Notes under the pieces: generated by a model | Told to the model about the DNA's origin: nothing | The model's database searches: none | The model's input: the letters and a program-made list of their open reading frames with translations, nothing else | Shown: positions 23,101 through 36,800 of the stretch, piece by piece | Position numbering within the stretch: the stretch's first letter is position 1 | How the letters are laid out: the number at the start of each line of letters is the position of its first letter | Assembly: GCF_905147045.1 (NCBI RefSeq) | Contig: NC_065916.1 | Coordinates: 5,496,468 to 5,560,467 of the forward strand | DNA from: Nymphalis io | Taxonomy: Eukaryota; Arthropoda; Insecta; Lepidoptera; Nymphalidae | Length of the DNA: 64,000 bases | Direction: 5' to 3' | Program-made: the position numbers and the translations under genes

Positions 23101-26100
23101 CAAAATCAATTTCAATTTTTTTTACGAGGCAAAGGCTCGTCTATGATGACTCGATAATTCAGCCAAATATACTAATTAATTAAAAAAAATAATATAGTAA
23201 ACCAAGGAGTTAATAGATTTATTTTTAAAAAATAACACTCAGTCCAATTCTAAGCGTATCCAATGATATAATAGATTTAAAAAAAAAAAAGTTCTGAATT
23301 ATTTTTAATCTGGCGTAAAACTCTACGGCTCACATCGGTCACGGTTTCTGGACGGGTCTATGACCTTCCTGTGTTGCCTGATCAGTGGAATGGAAACTAC
23401 CATAGTTGTTTTTGTATGAATATATTTTAAAAGAAACAACTTCAACATTTCATACAAGCATTACAGAAAAATAATATTAATAAATCTTATAATATGTATA
23501 ATCAAAAGCGTTTTTTTTTTAAGTAGCATGATTAACACGTCCAAGGTCTTTACACAGACAGTTTTTGTCTCGAATGATCTTTCTCTGTCTTAAAGCTAAA
23601 TTTATGACTTGAGACTAACAAAGAAAAACGAACCCTTAAAGGGAGGATCGCACAAAGAGATCTATTTTGAACCCATGAGTCACGGACGTGGAGAATTTTC
23701 TAGAACAATAAGGAAAACTTTTAGACATACCTTTAGTGTGAGACTTTACAATAGGGATTTGTGCAAGCCCAAAGGTAGGTAGCACCTACTCGTAAGATAT
23801 TCTACCGCTACATGGCATTACTTAGTCTTCCTGTTTTGGTTTGAAAGGAGCCAGTCTAACTACAGACACTAGGGATATCTTAGTTTCCAAGGTTGGCAGC
23901 GGATTGGCGATGCAAGGGACGGTTAATATTTCTTACAGCGCCAATGTCTATGCGCTATGATGATCATTTACCAACAGGCAGTTTTATATACAAAAAATAT
24001 TTAAAGCATTTACTTTAAAACAAGTAAGATATGTATTACGATTCACTATTAGAAATTTGGCCAAATCTTGGCCCAAATATATTAATACTATGCAAATATA
24101 TATTATATATTAAAGTACTAATTTATTTATTTATTTGTTATAATATTGAGGTTAGATATATAGTCTTTGATTTCAAGTTAGTATGTAGTTTATGTTAATT
24201 CTTAAGAAAAAACACTATGTATATAATCTGTAATTTATATTTAACCTCTTTTGTGTTATAAATATTATTTAATTTATAATCAATGAGTTATCTACAACCT
24301 TCAAATTAAATTATCTTTTTAGGATGTTATAACCATTATCTTTGATATAAAACATATTTAACTCAATCACATATTATATCAGTTTTTTTTTAGTAAAAAA
24401 AAAAAGAAAATTAATTTATGGCTTAAAAAATTGGACCTTTGCCTTCACTAAATAAAAAAACTAAAGTTTTTTTAGAAGCAACGCCATACTAAGACAATTG
24501 TAGTAATATACAACTGAAAGTAGACGGTTAATCGAAGCGTGACGCTCTAAAAAGCCAACACGCGTGATACAAATTGCCCACGCTAAACGAAAGAGACAGA
24601 GATGATGCTTTATGAGCGAGATAGCATAATGACATATGAGAAGTTGAGAAATAGTACTTAAATGAATAGTGTGCGACGTCATATGCAATTTTTCTGGTAA
24701 CAATAAGCAGATATATATAATAAATTGGTTAAAACAAAATGGCGGCTTATAACAGTTTCATTTTATCATGTTAGCAACAGCTTAAAACTTAATGAAATAA
24801 AAATATAAAGTTCGTTTTATTTCTATGATGCTATTATTATTAATAAATGCATTTCTAAACTAAGATGTACATTATTAACTCCGAATCCCCGTGGGCCAAC
24901 GCCATGTGTGGGACATTTGTTCATTATCTGTGACACCCCCGCGTTCAAAGATGGCTCCCGCTTTGTTATATTTTAGGCGGGAAACTCCATCTTTGATTCC
25001 CTTCTTGACAATGACATATGACAGTTAGCAGAGAAATCAAAAACGAAAATCTTTATCATTATGAAAAAAAAATAACACTAATATATAGGTTGTATTTTTT
25101 TTCATTTATGGTTCAACGAAGTTTGTATGTAGAAATCAGTCCCGCATCCGAGATAACCACAACCACGGGAAACGGATGCTGGTATCTTGTGATGGTCATA
25201 GGATGTGAAACGTAACACGTTCCAACGACAACTTTATTCATTTCAACTTTTTAAATATACTATTACAATTAATTTGTTTTTATTATGTTATAATATATTT
25301 TAAATTAAGGATCCATAATTTTATACGTGTGGCAGAATATGTAGGTATCTTTGCGATGTTTTTCTTAAGATATGAATTAAAAATACAAAATAAGTTTATT
25401 ACAATTATCAATCGGTTTAATTTTATACATGTTTTTTGCAGTTGGTTCTTACGTCTATGTACATCCTGTTATTGCACATAATATATTATGAAACTTTGAA
25501 TTAAAAATTACTTAATACAGGAAGGAAATAAAGATAATAATATCAGTGAACAAAAAAAAACATTTTGATTCAATTTTTAGAACACGTAAAACTTAACCGA
25601 AGATTATATGTTCAAATATATGTAGGCAAGCACAACTGACTTGTCATGTGCTTAGTTTTGTGAAGGAAAATATCGTTATACCCGCCTTTGTCAGATGACG
25701 TTCTACCACGTGTATCCATTGGTATTATTTATTTTCCTCGTGCTCCTATCGAGGTCACACGTAAAACATCCCTCATAATAAATAAGTAAAACAATATCAG
25801 GAAGCATTCGTCGGATGCGATTCTGCCACATATATAATAAGTATTCACAAAACCACATACGAGCAACTCGGTGATATAGATAAATACAAAATAATCATTC
25901 CGAATATATGACAAGAGAGACATTATTGTAAAACAGAAAAACCATAGACAATAATATATATTTTCTTCTTCTTTTTTTTTTTTAAACATTTTTACGGTCT
26001 CAAAACGAGCCCATGTACTTCTCACGGTTGAGTTATTATAAAAACTAGTCTCACTTTTAAAACAAACCCAGAACAATGTTAATAATTACGCTCATTAGAA

Positions 26101-29100
26101 AGAATGATGATGCTATGATCTTGAAAGGCAGAATGACTTGTATTGTTGCGTATTAAATGAATGATAACGAATGAATGAATGGAAAATAATAACGTATAGT
26201 TTAAAATCTTAATAATGTATAATCAATATAAATTCGACATTAAAAGTCATAAAATATATATAATGAGAAAAATTAAGCATGCATGTATGTTAGTAATGTA
26301 TGATTAAAGTTACATATATATCTAGTATATAACATATCCTTTACATATAGTTATCAACAAATATCAACCTAAAACTAGTTTAACAAAATATTTTAAACAC
26401 GATAATAAAACATAATTTTATCACAATTGCCAAGTGTTCGTAGTACCTACATATGTATGTATGTATATATATATCGTGGGAAATGATCGAGCGTGCCTCC
26501 GAGAACTCGAAAAATTATCAACACCGTCCGTATCACTGTCAAAATAAAATACAGATTAAAATATACGGCGTTTGAAGTTAAATTTATTTCGGAGAAATTT
26601 AAGACGCGTTATAATTTCAGTTCGTGATTTAATATTCATTTATTACAATTTATACATTATAAAATTGTTTTTTTTTTCGTTATATTTTTATAGGCAATGA
26701 AAACTAAACAAATTCCTTGTTATGTACATATGATTAATAGAAATAATTATATTAATATTAATAAATTTCAAAAGAAACCGAGCATTTGGACTAGAGGGTA
26801 AGAGGTCACCTTAGCCCATGAATACTGCAAGAACTACAAACAACTCCTAACATCTACATAGCACTCACCCAGCCCGGTCTGCACAAAACCCCCACCGGTA
26901 AAATCCATCCTTGACGCAAAGTGAGAGGTGACCAAGTTCAAACTCGTATGGAAGGTACTGACTACTCATTCGCAAGCTATTCTAATGGCAAAGAGCAATA
27001 TTCCGTCTAAAACAAAGAGTAAGTCACACGTGTAGGCTACGTCATAAGATACAAAAGATATTAGATAATAGGGCTGGCAACACTCACACTATAAATGACT
27101 AAGGGCTCGTATTATAAAGACTATAAAGACAAAGGTACAAAATTATAATTCCATTTATTTTTAACTGTAAAATTTATTAAACCTAAATAAACCTTATCTA
27201 TAATCACTAATGATAAATGCTTAACAATTATATAATCAAATTTAAACATTTAAAACACGAAAGTCATTGAGTATTTTCGAACAAAATTTTACTTTATAAT
27301 GTTACCACAACACATACGCTTTAATGATTCATCAGCCGTGGGAAACGATTTGAAAGGGATCAATTCTATTTGTAACGTTCTTATGCTTTTAATTTTAAGG
27401 TCGAAAATCGTGTAAGCGAATATATAACGATGGACGAACTTGGAGCTTTTTTTTATAGGCGTAATTGTTTAAATATACCATTTAACTTTCGACGCAATAT
27501 AATTTGTATACGGTAATGCTATAACATTACTATAGTAAAATTTAATGTTATTAATAATTTTGATAGTTTCTAGACGTTATTTTCGGTCATATAGATGTTT
27601 TAAAAAGATAAACAAGTCATTTTGAACACAACTATAATTACATAAGGAGAACAATAGAGAAACAATTACATATATTGAAGCAACATTTACTTATAAAGTT
27701 AGAAGCAACCCGTCTGAAATTGATATTCAACGAGTGTTTAAGCTGTACAGTGTAACCACACAGATAAACACTGCTACTAATCATTACCCTCCATTAAATT
27801 AGCTATTAATCTATAAAAAAAGGCAGTATAATGCACACAAGATCACGATAAAACAGTACCAGGATAACATAAACACGAACAAGTAAAAAAAAAAATAGAC
27901 AACGAAGAGGAATAACGGTTAAGCATCCGTTTCCCACGGCGTAATTGTCACTTGGACGATGTACTCTTTACTTGGTCGGCCATTTTGTTTATTTTTTAAA
28001 ACATTTTATTGTTTTTTTTTTTTTTTAATTTAATGAAATATTCAATTGGTGAAAATAACATACATATATTCAAGTCTTAGTAACATAGAATTATGAATAT
28101 CAAATCTTATTGTTAGTGAATAATAATAATAAGATGCTGACAAAAAACTCGTCCTTACTGCTATTACAATAAGAGCCAAACAAATGCGTAATACTAGTTA
28201 GACAGGTTATCCTTTATTTTTAATTATTAATACCGTGGGAAACGGTCTCACTTTCGTTATTCGCTGTTGTTTTAATTTTTATAAATACAGATACAAAAAC
28301 ATTTTTACAAAACCTTCAAGCTTGTTCTTACCAAACAAGGTTAGAACACTTACCATAAAACCTATTTCGGGCCTATTCCGACACATTTATAATCTGTAGC
28401 GCGTTTCATATGAAAAAATGAATGCATTAACTGTCGCATTAAATCAAAGAAAAATATTTTGTGTACGTCAAGAATATCTAACAATTCCATCGCGCATAGA
28501 TGATATCAAGACGTGTTTTGTTTCACAATCGCCTTTCCCAGAGGCATCCTTACACATTAAAACGATTAAACAAAATCAAACCTTATCCAAACAACTCAAA
28601 GTCTATATTAACGTCACGCATATTCTTGTTTACATAAAGCACTAACCACTTTCATTAGTAAATCTTTGTATTATGCTCATTGTATTTAGGTATTATTTAT
28701 CATTTCCAAAATTACTTCAAGTAAAAAAATAATATCAAAATTAATTGCCATTTTAAAAAGGCATTTGCAACTTTTTAAAAGAAGTCGTTCGATTTTTAAT
28801 TACAATGAATTACACGCTTTAAGTGCATTAATATTGTGTCTAAAATAGTGTAACGCATTTTGACAAGTAACTGTTTACGTAATTAGAACGCTGGAACTAT
28901 AGCCATCTCGCCTGCTCTCACCTGTGGTCACAGCTCGCGTCACGCTCTAACGCTCTCACGGATCGTGGGAACCTCACCTTTCGGTGCGATGTATCGATTC
29001 ATTCTGTCATCGGATACCGATTTTAATTCGGGACTTCTATAGTCTATTGCCGTTTAATCGACAGGACCCACGAGTCCCATTTTTTTTAAATCTTTGTAAT

Positions 29101-29193
29101 ATTGAGGTATCACGTCTTTGTTTATTTTACCAACTGTGTGCTATCATCTATCTATTCTATAATAGACAAACAATAAAAAAACGATGTTAACAA

Positions 29194-29247
<54 letters not shown>

Positions 29248-30770
29248 GTCATACAAACCTAAGTACCAGGAGATTATAAGCCGTGAAGAGATTCATGGAA
29301 CGCTTCCTTCTACAATTTATTTTCCCGCAGTAAACCACTTTCCGTCCAATACGTGAAATACCTTTATTACGTTCACACGCTTTCATTAAAACCCTTTACG
29401 GAGAGAAACCAAACTAGTAAAATTATATTTAGCTATAAATTCGATTAATTGTTTCTTCATATTGAGAATTTTCATATTCATGATGAGACGAGATTAGATT
29501 ATGGTTTAAATTATCATAATAAAAAAAAATCACCTACCTGTCTATACAAATACCACATCAACCTAGATCAAATTCAAATTTCGAATAACTTTAGCAACTT
29601 TTTTTTTATATTTGTTCATTCAGGTACTAGGCGCTCATAACGCAGTAACAGGTGAAATGGACATTTGAGCAATGTGCCGGAAGCAGAACATCTTGCAATT
29701 GTAATACAAAAGAATTAGCGATTCAAAACGTGTATACAAATGACAATTTATGTAAATTAGGTGAAAATACAATTTACAACTCTATTTCCTTAAGCTTAAG
29801 GATTAAAACAAATGCATATTCACTTTTCCTGTACCATACTGACGTCTCGATTCCCACGCGCCGCTTCGGAGAAGTTCGAATTTTGAAAAATTTTTCAAAG
29901 GGTTACCATAAACATCTGGTTGCCGGATCATTATTTTTAAGCAAAAAGTTTCTTTTATTCCATTTCCTTATCGGTTATTGTGGGAAAATGTAGAACCAGT
30001 TTTAATGTGTTTGCCATATAATAAATTTATTTCAATATTTAAATTTTTTAGCTTAAAAAAAACGGAAAACGGGTTTAACTGGCCCACGATAAAACTGCAT
30101 TTTTTAGTATGTATACATTGTAAATAAGGTCATACATAATAAAACAATCTAAAACGTTTTTAATGTAGTTTTATAATAATTTATACATTATAATTACGCA
30201 TACGTATATTTGGAAGATTATAACGTAAAAGGAAATTGTGATCTGAATAAATTGGATAACAAAGCGCTTGCGTACATCATTACAATCATCTAGTTTAAAC
30301 AATAAAAAGAACTAGAATATCAATTTATATTTAAACAGTAAAAAGTTACTTCCCTCATATTAAGCTAAAAGAAATTCCGTTCGATATATAAAAAAAACAG
30401 TAATATTTATTCCTATTACGCCGCTAGGCAATTATTGTAATAATATTATGTTCTCATGTTAGTTAATATGATTCTTAATGAGAAATAAAGTTTCTTTAAC
30501 CTGTATTTCCTTCTAATATTAAAATAATTTTAAATATGCAATTCGTTTAAGAGAATTGATAGCGTTCTGTGATAGCAATCTAAAGCAAACACTCCTTTAT
30601 TAACCACGTAACGTAATACACTAAGTAAAATGGCAACATTACGTAACAGCCCATCCCGTAACGACTATTCTCGTAAACTCATCCCACGACCCGGTGACCT
30701 CTCGCCAAACGCAAAACCTGCTAGAGCCTTCTGATTTCCTGGTACTTGACTTATGTAGAAAAATTGTAAC

Positions 30771-30867
<97 letters not shown>

Positions 30868-33800
30868 TAAACTACAACAAAGATAAAAAAGATAGGCTAG
30901 GCTGCCTATGATTAATGTCACTTACTTAATAAAAAAAATTAAAAACAAACTTCAGTAAGCTTGTTTTTATTGTAAATACAATTATAAAAAAAACACATTA
31001 AATTGAAAATGTTTTTGAAGTCGGCTACAATAAAAAAGGAAATATCACAAAATTCAACAGATTTCATCAAAAAACCGTGAAAATTCGGTCAATTCATTCA
31101 TCATAACGGTAACAATTTCTTCTCGCTCTAAGATCACAATAAGATAAACTTTTAATGAAGTCAAAATAATATACAGCAACATACTGGTGGTAGGGCTTTG
31201 TGCAAGCTCGTCTGGGTAGGTTACCACCCACTCATCAGATATTCTACCGCAAAACAGCAGTACTTGGTATTGTTGTGTTCCGGTTTGAAAGGTGAGCCAT
31301 TGTAATTACAGGCACAAGGGACATAACATCTTAGTTCCCAAGGTTGGTGGCGCATTGGTGATGTAAGCGATGGTTAACATTTCTTACATTGCCAATGTCT
31401 AAGGGCGTTTGGTGACCAACCATCAAGTGGCCCATATGCTCGTCCGCCTTCCTATACTATAAAAAAAAAAAATACAGACAACGCGATATACGAATAATAA
31501 TAAATAGTTAGAAAAGATGAAACTTTTATTACGCTTACAACTCACCGCTATAATACATTTCAAAATATCGTGGGCAATAAAACGACGGTAAATAGGGCCT
31601 ATCGAAACTTAAGCACCGTTCACACTGAGCTTCATCGCTTTGTTTTAAAGCTTATCTGTAAACCCACTACAACCGATAAAATATGAAAACGATTTATATG
31701 TAACTGTCCTAGAATACTATCGCGTACTCTTTCTGTAGCGCTTATTTAGAGTGAACAGAAAGATACGAAGTGAGAATGGTATCTACAGCAGTGAACGTTA
31801 GGCCTATCTTCAAGCAATTACAAAGACAAGACAGCAACAACCGTAGATCACGCACGATTCGAATTTCGAAGACCGATTCAGCGCTAATGATCGTGAGAAA
31901 CGGTCGAAGAATTCTCGGCGTTCCAAAAATTTCGAAATTCGAACGTCCCTTTAAATGTTACCAGTTTTCATCGAAATTTTGGAGCATTTAAGATACTAAA
32001 TTCCTATAACTAAATTATGAGTAGTTTTTATTGAATTCCACATTTAAATTCAAAATAGGAATACATAATGGCCGTTAAGAATTACCGTTCAGTCGTTATC
32101 TAACTTCGCAAAATGTAAAATATTTTTTCAATGGCTTTCAAGGCGATAAACTTAATCCATGTCGAATGTATCCATCTGCTGTATCTATCTCTTTCATGTA
32201 TATAGGAATACACCAGTGTATGTATCGGGCAGCTGTCTGCAATAATAGTAACCTTTACAAGGGATGGAAGATGGGAAATTATTCGTGGATGATAAGGACA
32301 AACGATTTAAGAAAATGTTAGTACGACAGCTGATATCGATATTTTTTTCTAATAAATTACACCACGAACGAAACACGTACCAAAGTTACATGAACACATT
32401 TTTATATAAACCTTATATACTATTTATATATTTAGTTGAATAAAAGAACAAAGAAATAATTATTTAACCAATATATCTTGTTTTAAAACAATCAACATAA
32501 AAAATAACCTGTTTTTATTAACTAGCTACCCTCCATAGGTTACCCCATACATAAACTTATCCCTTTAAGTTACCTTATTAAACAAACTTATATTCCAAAT
32601 CAATTTTCTAGACTTCTTTTTTTATTGTATTGTCAGGCGGTTGGGCAATTGGGCCACCAGCTCTTAAGTGGTCACCACCACCCATAGACATTGGCGCTAT
32701 AAGAAACATTAACAATTCCTTTCATCGCCAATACGCTAGTTGTGCCTGTAGTTACACTGGGTCACTCACCCATCAAACCAAAACGGAACAATACTATGTA
32801 TACCCAACCGTTTAGCAGTAGAATATCTATAAATATAAATTGTTATTGGGCTATTCCTAACGGTGTGGGACATCAGCTTGAGGGTATGACAGTAACCGGA
32901 GGGCTTACAACGGACGCCTGTCGGCTTGTCGTATACCGTTTAGCTATTAAACTAATGTACATATAATCTTCAATCCATCTACATTCATATATATCATCAT
33001 ATCACACTGCTGGGCTAAAGGCCTCCTCTTCTCTTTTTGAGGAGAAGGTTTTGGAGCTTATTCCACCACGCTGCTTCAATGCGGGTTGGTGGAATACACG
33101 TGAATTTCAATGAAATTAGACACATGAAGGTTTCCTCACGACGTTTTCCTTCACCGTCAAGCACGAGACGAATTATAATCACAAATTAATCACATGAAAA
33201 TTCAGTGGTGCCTGCCCGGGTTTGAACCCACGATCGTCTGGGCCATCTCGGCTCTATCATATCTAATAAAATGGCAATTTAAAATTGCTTCCAAGAACCT
33301 TTATAAATTTTTTTACGTCTCCGCCATCTTTGATTCGTTTGCTCATCTGTTATCGTACTATAAATACATTACATTCATTTAACAATCCCGAGTGTTTTAA
33401 CGTATATATTTGCACATAAATTATATTTAATATCGAAGACTTTAGATTTATTATGTGATCATTGTACTAAATAACTGCATTTTTAATATTTTCATTATAC
33501 AAGCATTATTGTCGCGATAATAACCACCATTTTACGGTAAAACGAGAATAGATTATGAAAAAGAGTGGACCCAGCACAACCACTCTGAATTGGATGTGAC
33601 GGTCGATTGTATGGAACAAAAAATCTGTCAAATTTAGGCTGAAAATTTAGGTAAGAAGCCGATCGGAACTCGAGCTGGTTATACCGTGACAGGATTGAGG
33701 ATATTTGAGGATGTGACTAGAGTGTGACGCTTTCAAGGCTAAACCGCTGAACCAATTTTAATAAAATTTGGTATGAAGCCAGCTTGAACCCCAAGGACGG

Positions 33801-36800
33801 ACATCGGCTACTTTTTTTACCTAATACCCACCCCTTTCCCCCAACACGCGGGCGAAACTACAGGCGAATACTAGCTTAAGTAAAAATCATATATTAAGCA
33901 TACTCCCCGTTTTAGTAGTCGCGTTAAAATTAGTACGTGTTATCAGTGTACAGGAGCTTATCACGAGATTTGCTGTCTCGTTCATTTATATGGAAACTTT
34001 TGCTTCGTCTCCCTTACTCTCATTCTCAAATGCCAGCTGTTTTGCAACGGGACACCAGGGGCGTGCGCTTGCGCAGACGGACAGGGTTGTCAAGCACACT
34101 AAACAAGACAACGTGTTTTTTTTTAATAATATACATTACACGTTCACATTTTCGTATATTTTAAATATAGAACGGTGTAAAACAATATACAGCAGAAATT
34201 GTATGTACTCACACAAACATATTATAAGTAAGAATATAAATGAAGAAAATTAAGTAGTTCTTTTTTTTATAGAATAGGAAGGCAGACGAGCGTATGGGCC
34301 TGATGGTAAGTGGTCACCAACACCCATAGACATTGGCATTGTAAGAAATGTTAACAATCGCTTACATCACCAATGCACCACCAACCTCGAGATGTTATGT
34401 CCCTTGTGCCTTTAATTACAGTGGCTCACTCACCCTTCAAACCGGAACACAACAATACCAAGTACTGCTGTTTTGCGGTAGAATATCTGATGAGTGGGCG
34501 GTACCTACCCAGACGAGCTTGCACAAAGCCCTACTACCAGTAAGTTCATACTTATTGATATATAAGTAGATATTTTAATATACCTATTCACCATAAATTG
34601 GTTATTTCTGATGTCAAATAATGTATTAAGTTCAACTGGCAACCCTAACACAGTCAGCTGCTTACACAAGGTTCGATTTTCAAAAGACGAGCACAGCTGT
34701 CTTGAGCTCTTAAACTTTTTTAAAGACGACCTTCTCGAGGCTAAAGCCCGCATACGGACGAATGCGAGTTCATAAAACTTAGATACAATATTAAGTGAAA
34801 AAAAAAAAATATTGCATGAACATGATCTTTGTACAACAAAACAAAATGCCGAACAAAAATTTCCTTTGTTCATGTAAATTAAAAAAAATAAAACGTGTCC
34901 CATATATTCATAATGGTCTAAGCTTGAACCATAACAAATGTAGAAGGCAGTACGATTTCCCTTTAACATTCACAAAGCGTACTAATAGCTCTTTCACGAC
35001 ATACAATCGAACAAAATAAAAATTATAAGAGCACGACTTATAAGAAAGCAACACCTACACATGAGTATTACAAACAATAAAATAAGAAAAACCATTTTTA
35101 AATCGAGAACGTCAAAAATTCAGCTGATTAAATCAATTTTTTTTTTTCGTATCTTTCGTTAATGAATTAAAGACATCATATACATTCTGCCAAAACATAA
35201 AATAAAAAGAAGGTCTGATTTATTAAAAAAAAGAACTTCAAGCTATTTTGAAAATAACTATTAAGACTTTCAAATACGTTCAAACACCAATCCGAATTTA
35301 TTAATTAATTATTTAACAGTAAAAACAGTAACAGTAACAGCCTGTTAATGTCCCACTGCTGGGCTAAGGCCTCCTCTCCCTTTTTTGAGGAGAAGGTTTG
35401 GAGCTTATTCCACCACGCTGCTCCAATGCGGGTTGGTGGAATACACATGTGACAGAATTTCGATGAAATTAGACACATGCAGGTTTCCTCACGATGTTTT
35501 CCTTCACAGAAAAGCACGAGATGAATTATAACAGAAATTAAGCACATGAAAATTCAGAGGTGCTTGCCCGGGTTTGAACCCACGTTCATCGGTTAAGATT
35601 CACGCGTTCTTACCACTGGGCCATCTCGACTTCTAATTATTTAAGCCAACACGGATTCTATATGACAGAACTGAAACATTTATCCTTTTTAAAACTGACT
35701 AATGAGAAAGAGATAGCGATACTACATGTATAATTATAACAATAACCACGAATAGAAATAGCCTGTAAAGCTTTCAAATATCAAAGATGGCGTCTATGGA
35801 GAACATTGATATAAAAAAAACCCTTGATATATAAAAAAGGTTTTTAGAGAACATTACACCACGCTGTTACTATGCGGGGTGGTATATAAATTATAAACGA
35901 AAATTAAGCACTTGAATACAGCGCTATTCGGATTTGAACCCGTAATATTAGGCAAAAAATACATGTGTTCTACACTGTGTCATTAGAGTCAAATACTAAA
36001 GGGGACATACGTCTCTATGCCCGAAACTCGGTAATTAAACAATTCCAAAGTACATCTGGTGTAGGCGACTTCCGGTAATGTTTCCTCGACATCTGGCCGA
36101 TTTGTATTATTTCGCATTTTTAGTATTTTTTTTTTTACGTTTTAAAGTCACGTTTTTCTTTATATTCAAAACACAAAAGAGGTTTTTATCTACATAGTTA
36201 TAAAACCTTTATAGGATTTTTATAATTAATTTTAATAATGACGTAAATTATTAAATCACCCATTAAGTAATATTTTAATTAGTATAATATTACGAACAAT
36301 TGAAAATTGACAATTAACAAATTACTTACTTGTTTTTTAATCCATGAAAACTTTTATCATCGACCTCTTTTCTCAATAAGTAAACTCAATTAAAAACATA
36401 AGTTATATAAACTAGCAAGGTGTAACAGCAACAAGCAGCTGTTTAAAAAAATAAATAAAAAACAAAGGCAGGTGGCACGCGTCTTGATGACCAAACTTCA
36501 TTACTACACAAGTCTTGTATAAATGCGAAATACCATACGTTTTCAAATAATATAATATACCTATATGGTAAAGAATGTTTAGGCTTTTTCTTAATGTCTT
36601 GGCCTCGTAGACGTTTATTAAAAAAAAAAAAAAAAACTATTTCGCGTGCAATATTTCATTTATTGATTATTTACTATTAAAATACCTTAAGCATCTATAT
36701 ACGCTTTGGTAAATGAGTATATTGTTCAAAATCATTATTTAAACTATTATATACTTTATAGACAACCATGACACACAAGTCATTTGACTACATAGAACGT

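Larger units (their letters stand above)
26475..31901. promoter_or_regulatory. Cluster of seven Su(H)/CSL consensus sites in neur intron 1
   Basis: Perfect YGTGRGAAM matches: CGTGGGAAA at 26475-26483 and 27337-27345, its reverse complement at 27930-27938, CGTGGGAAA at 28234-28242, CGTGGGAAC at 28964-28972, TGTGGGAAA at 29979-29987 and CGTGAGAAA at 31892-31900. Near matches lie at 26013 and 29850. Four of the seven continue as AACGRT or AACGGTC. At 28915-28972 the site is preceded by CACCTG and TGTGGTCACA words (E-box and Runt-like). Su(H) is the DNA-binding effector of Notch signalling. The enhancer role is inferred. Confidence 0.5.
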
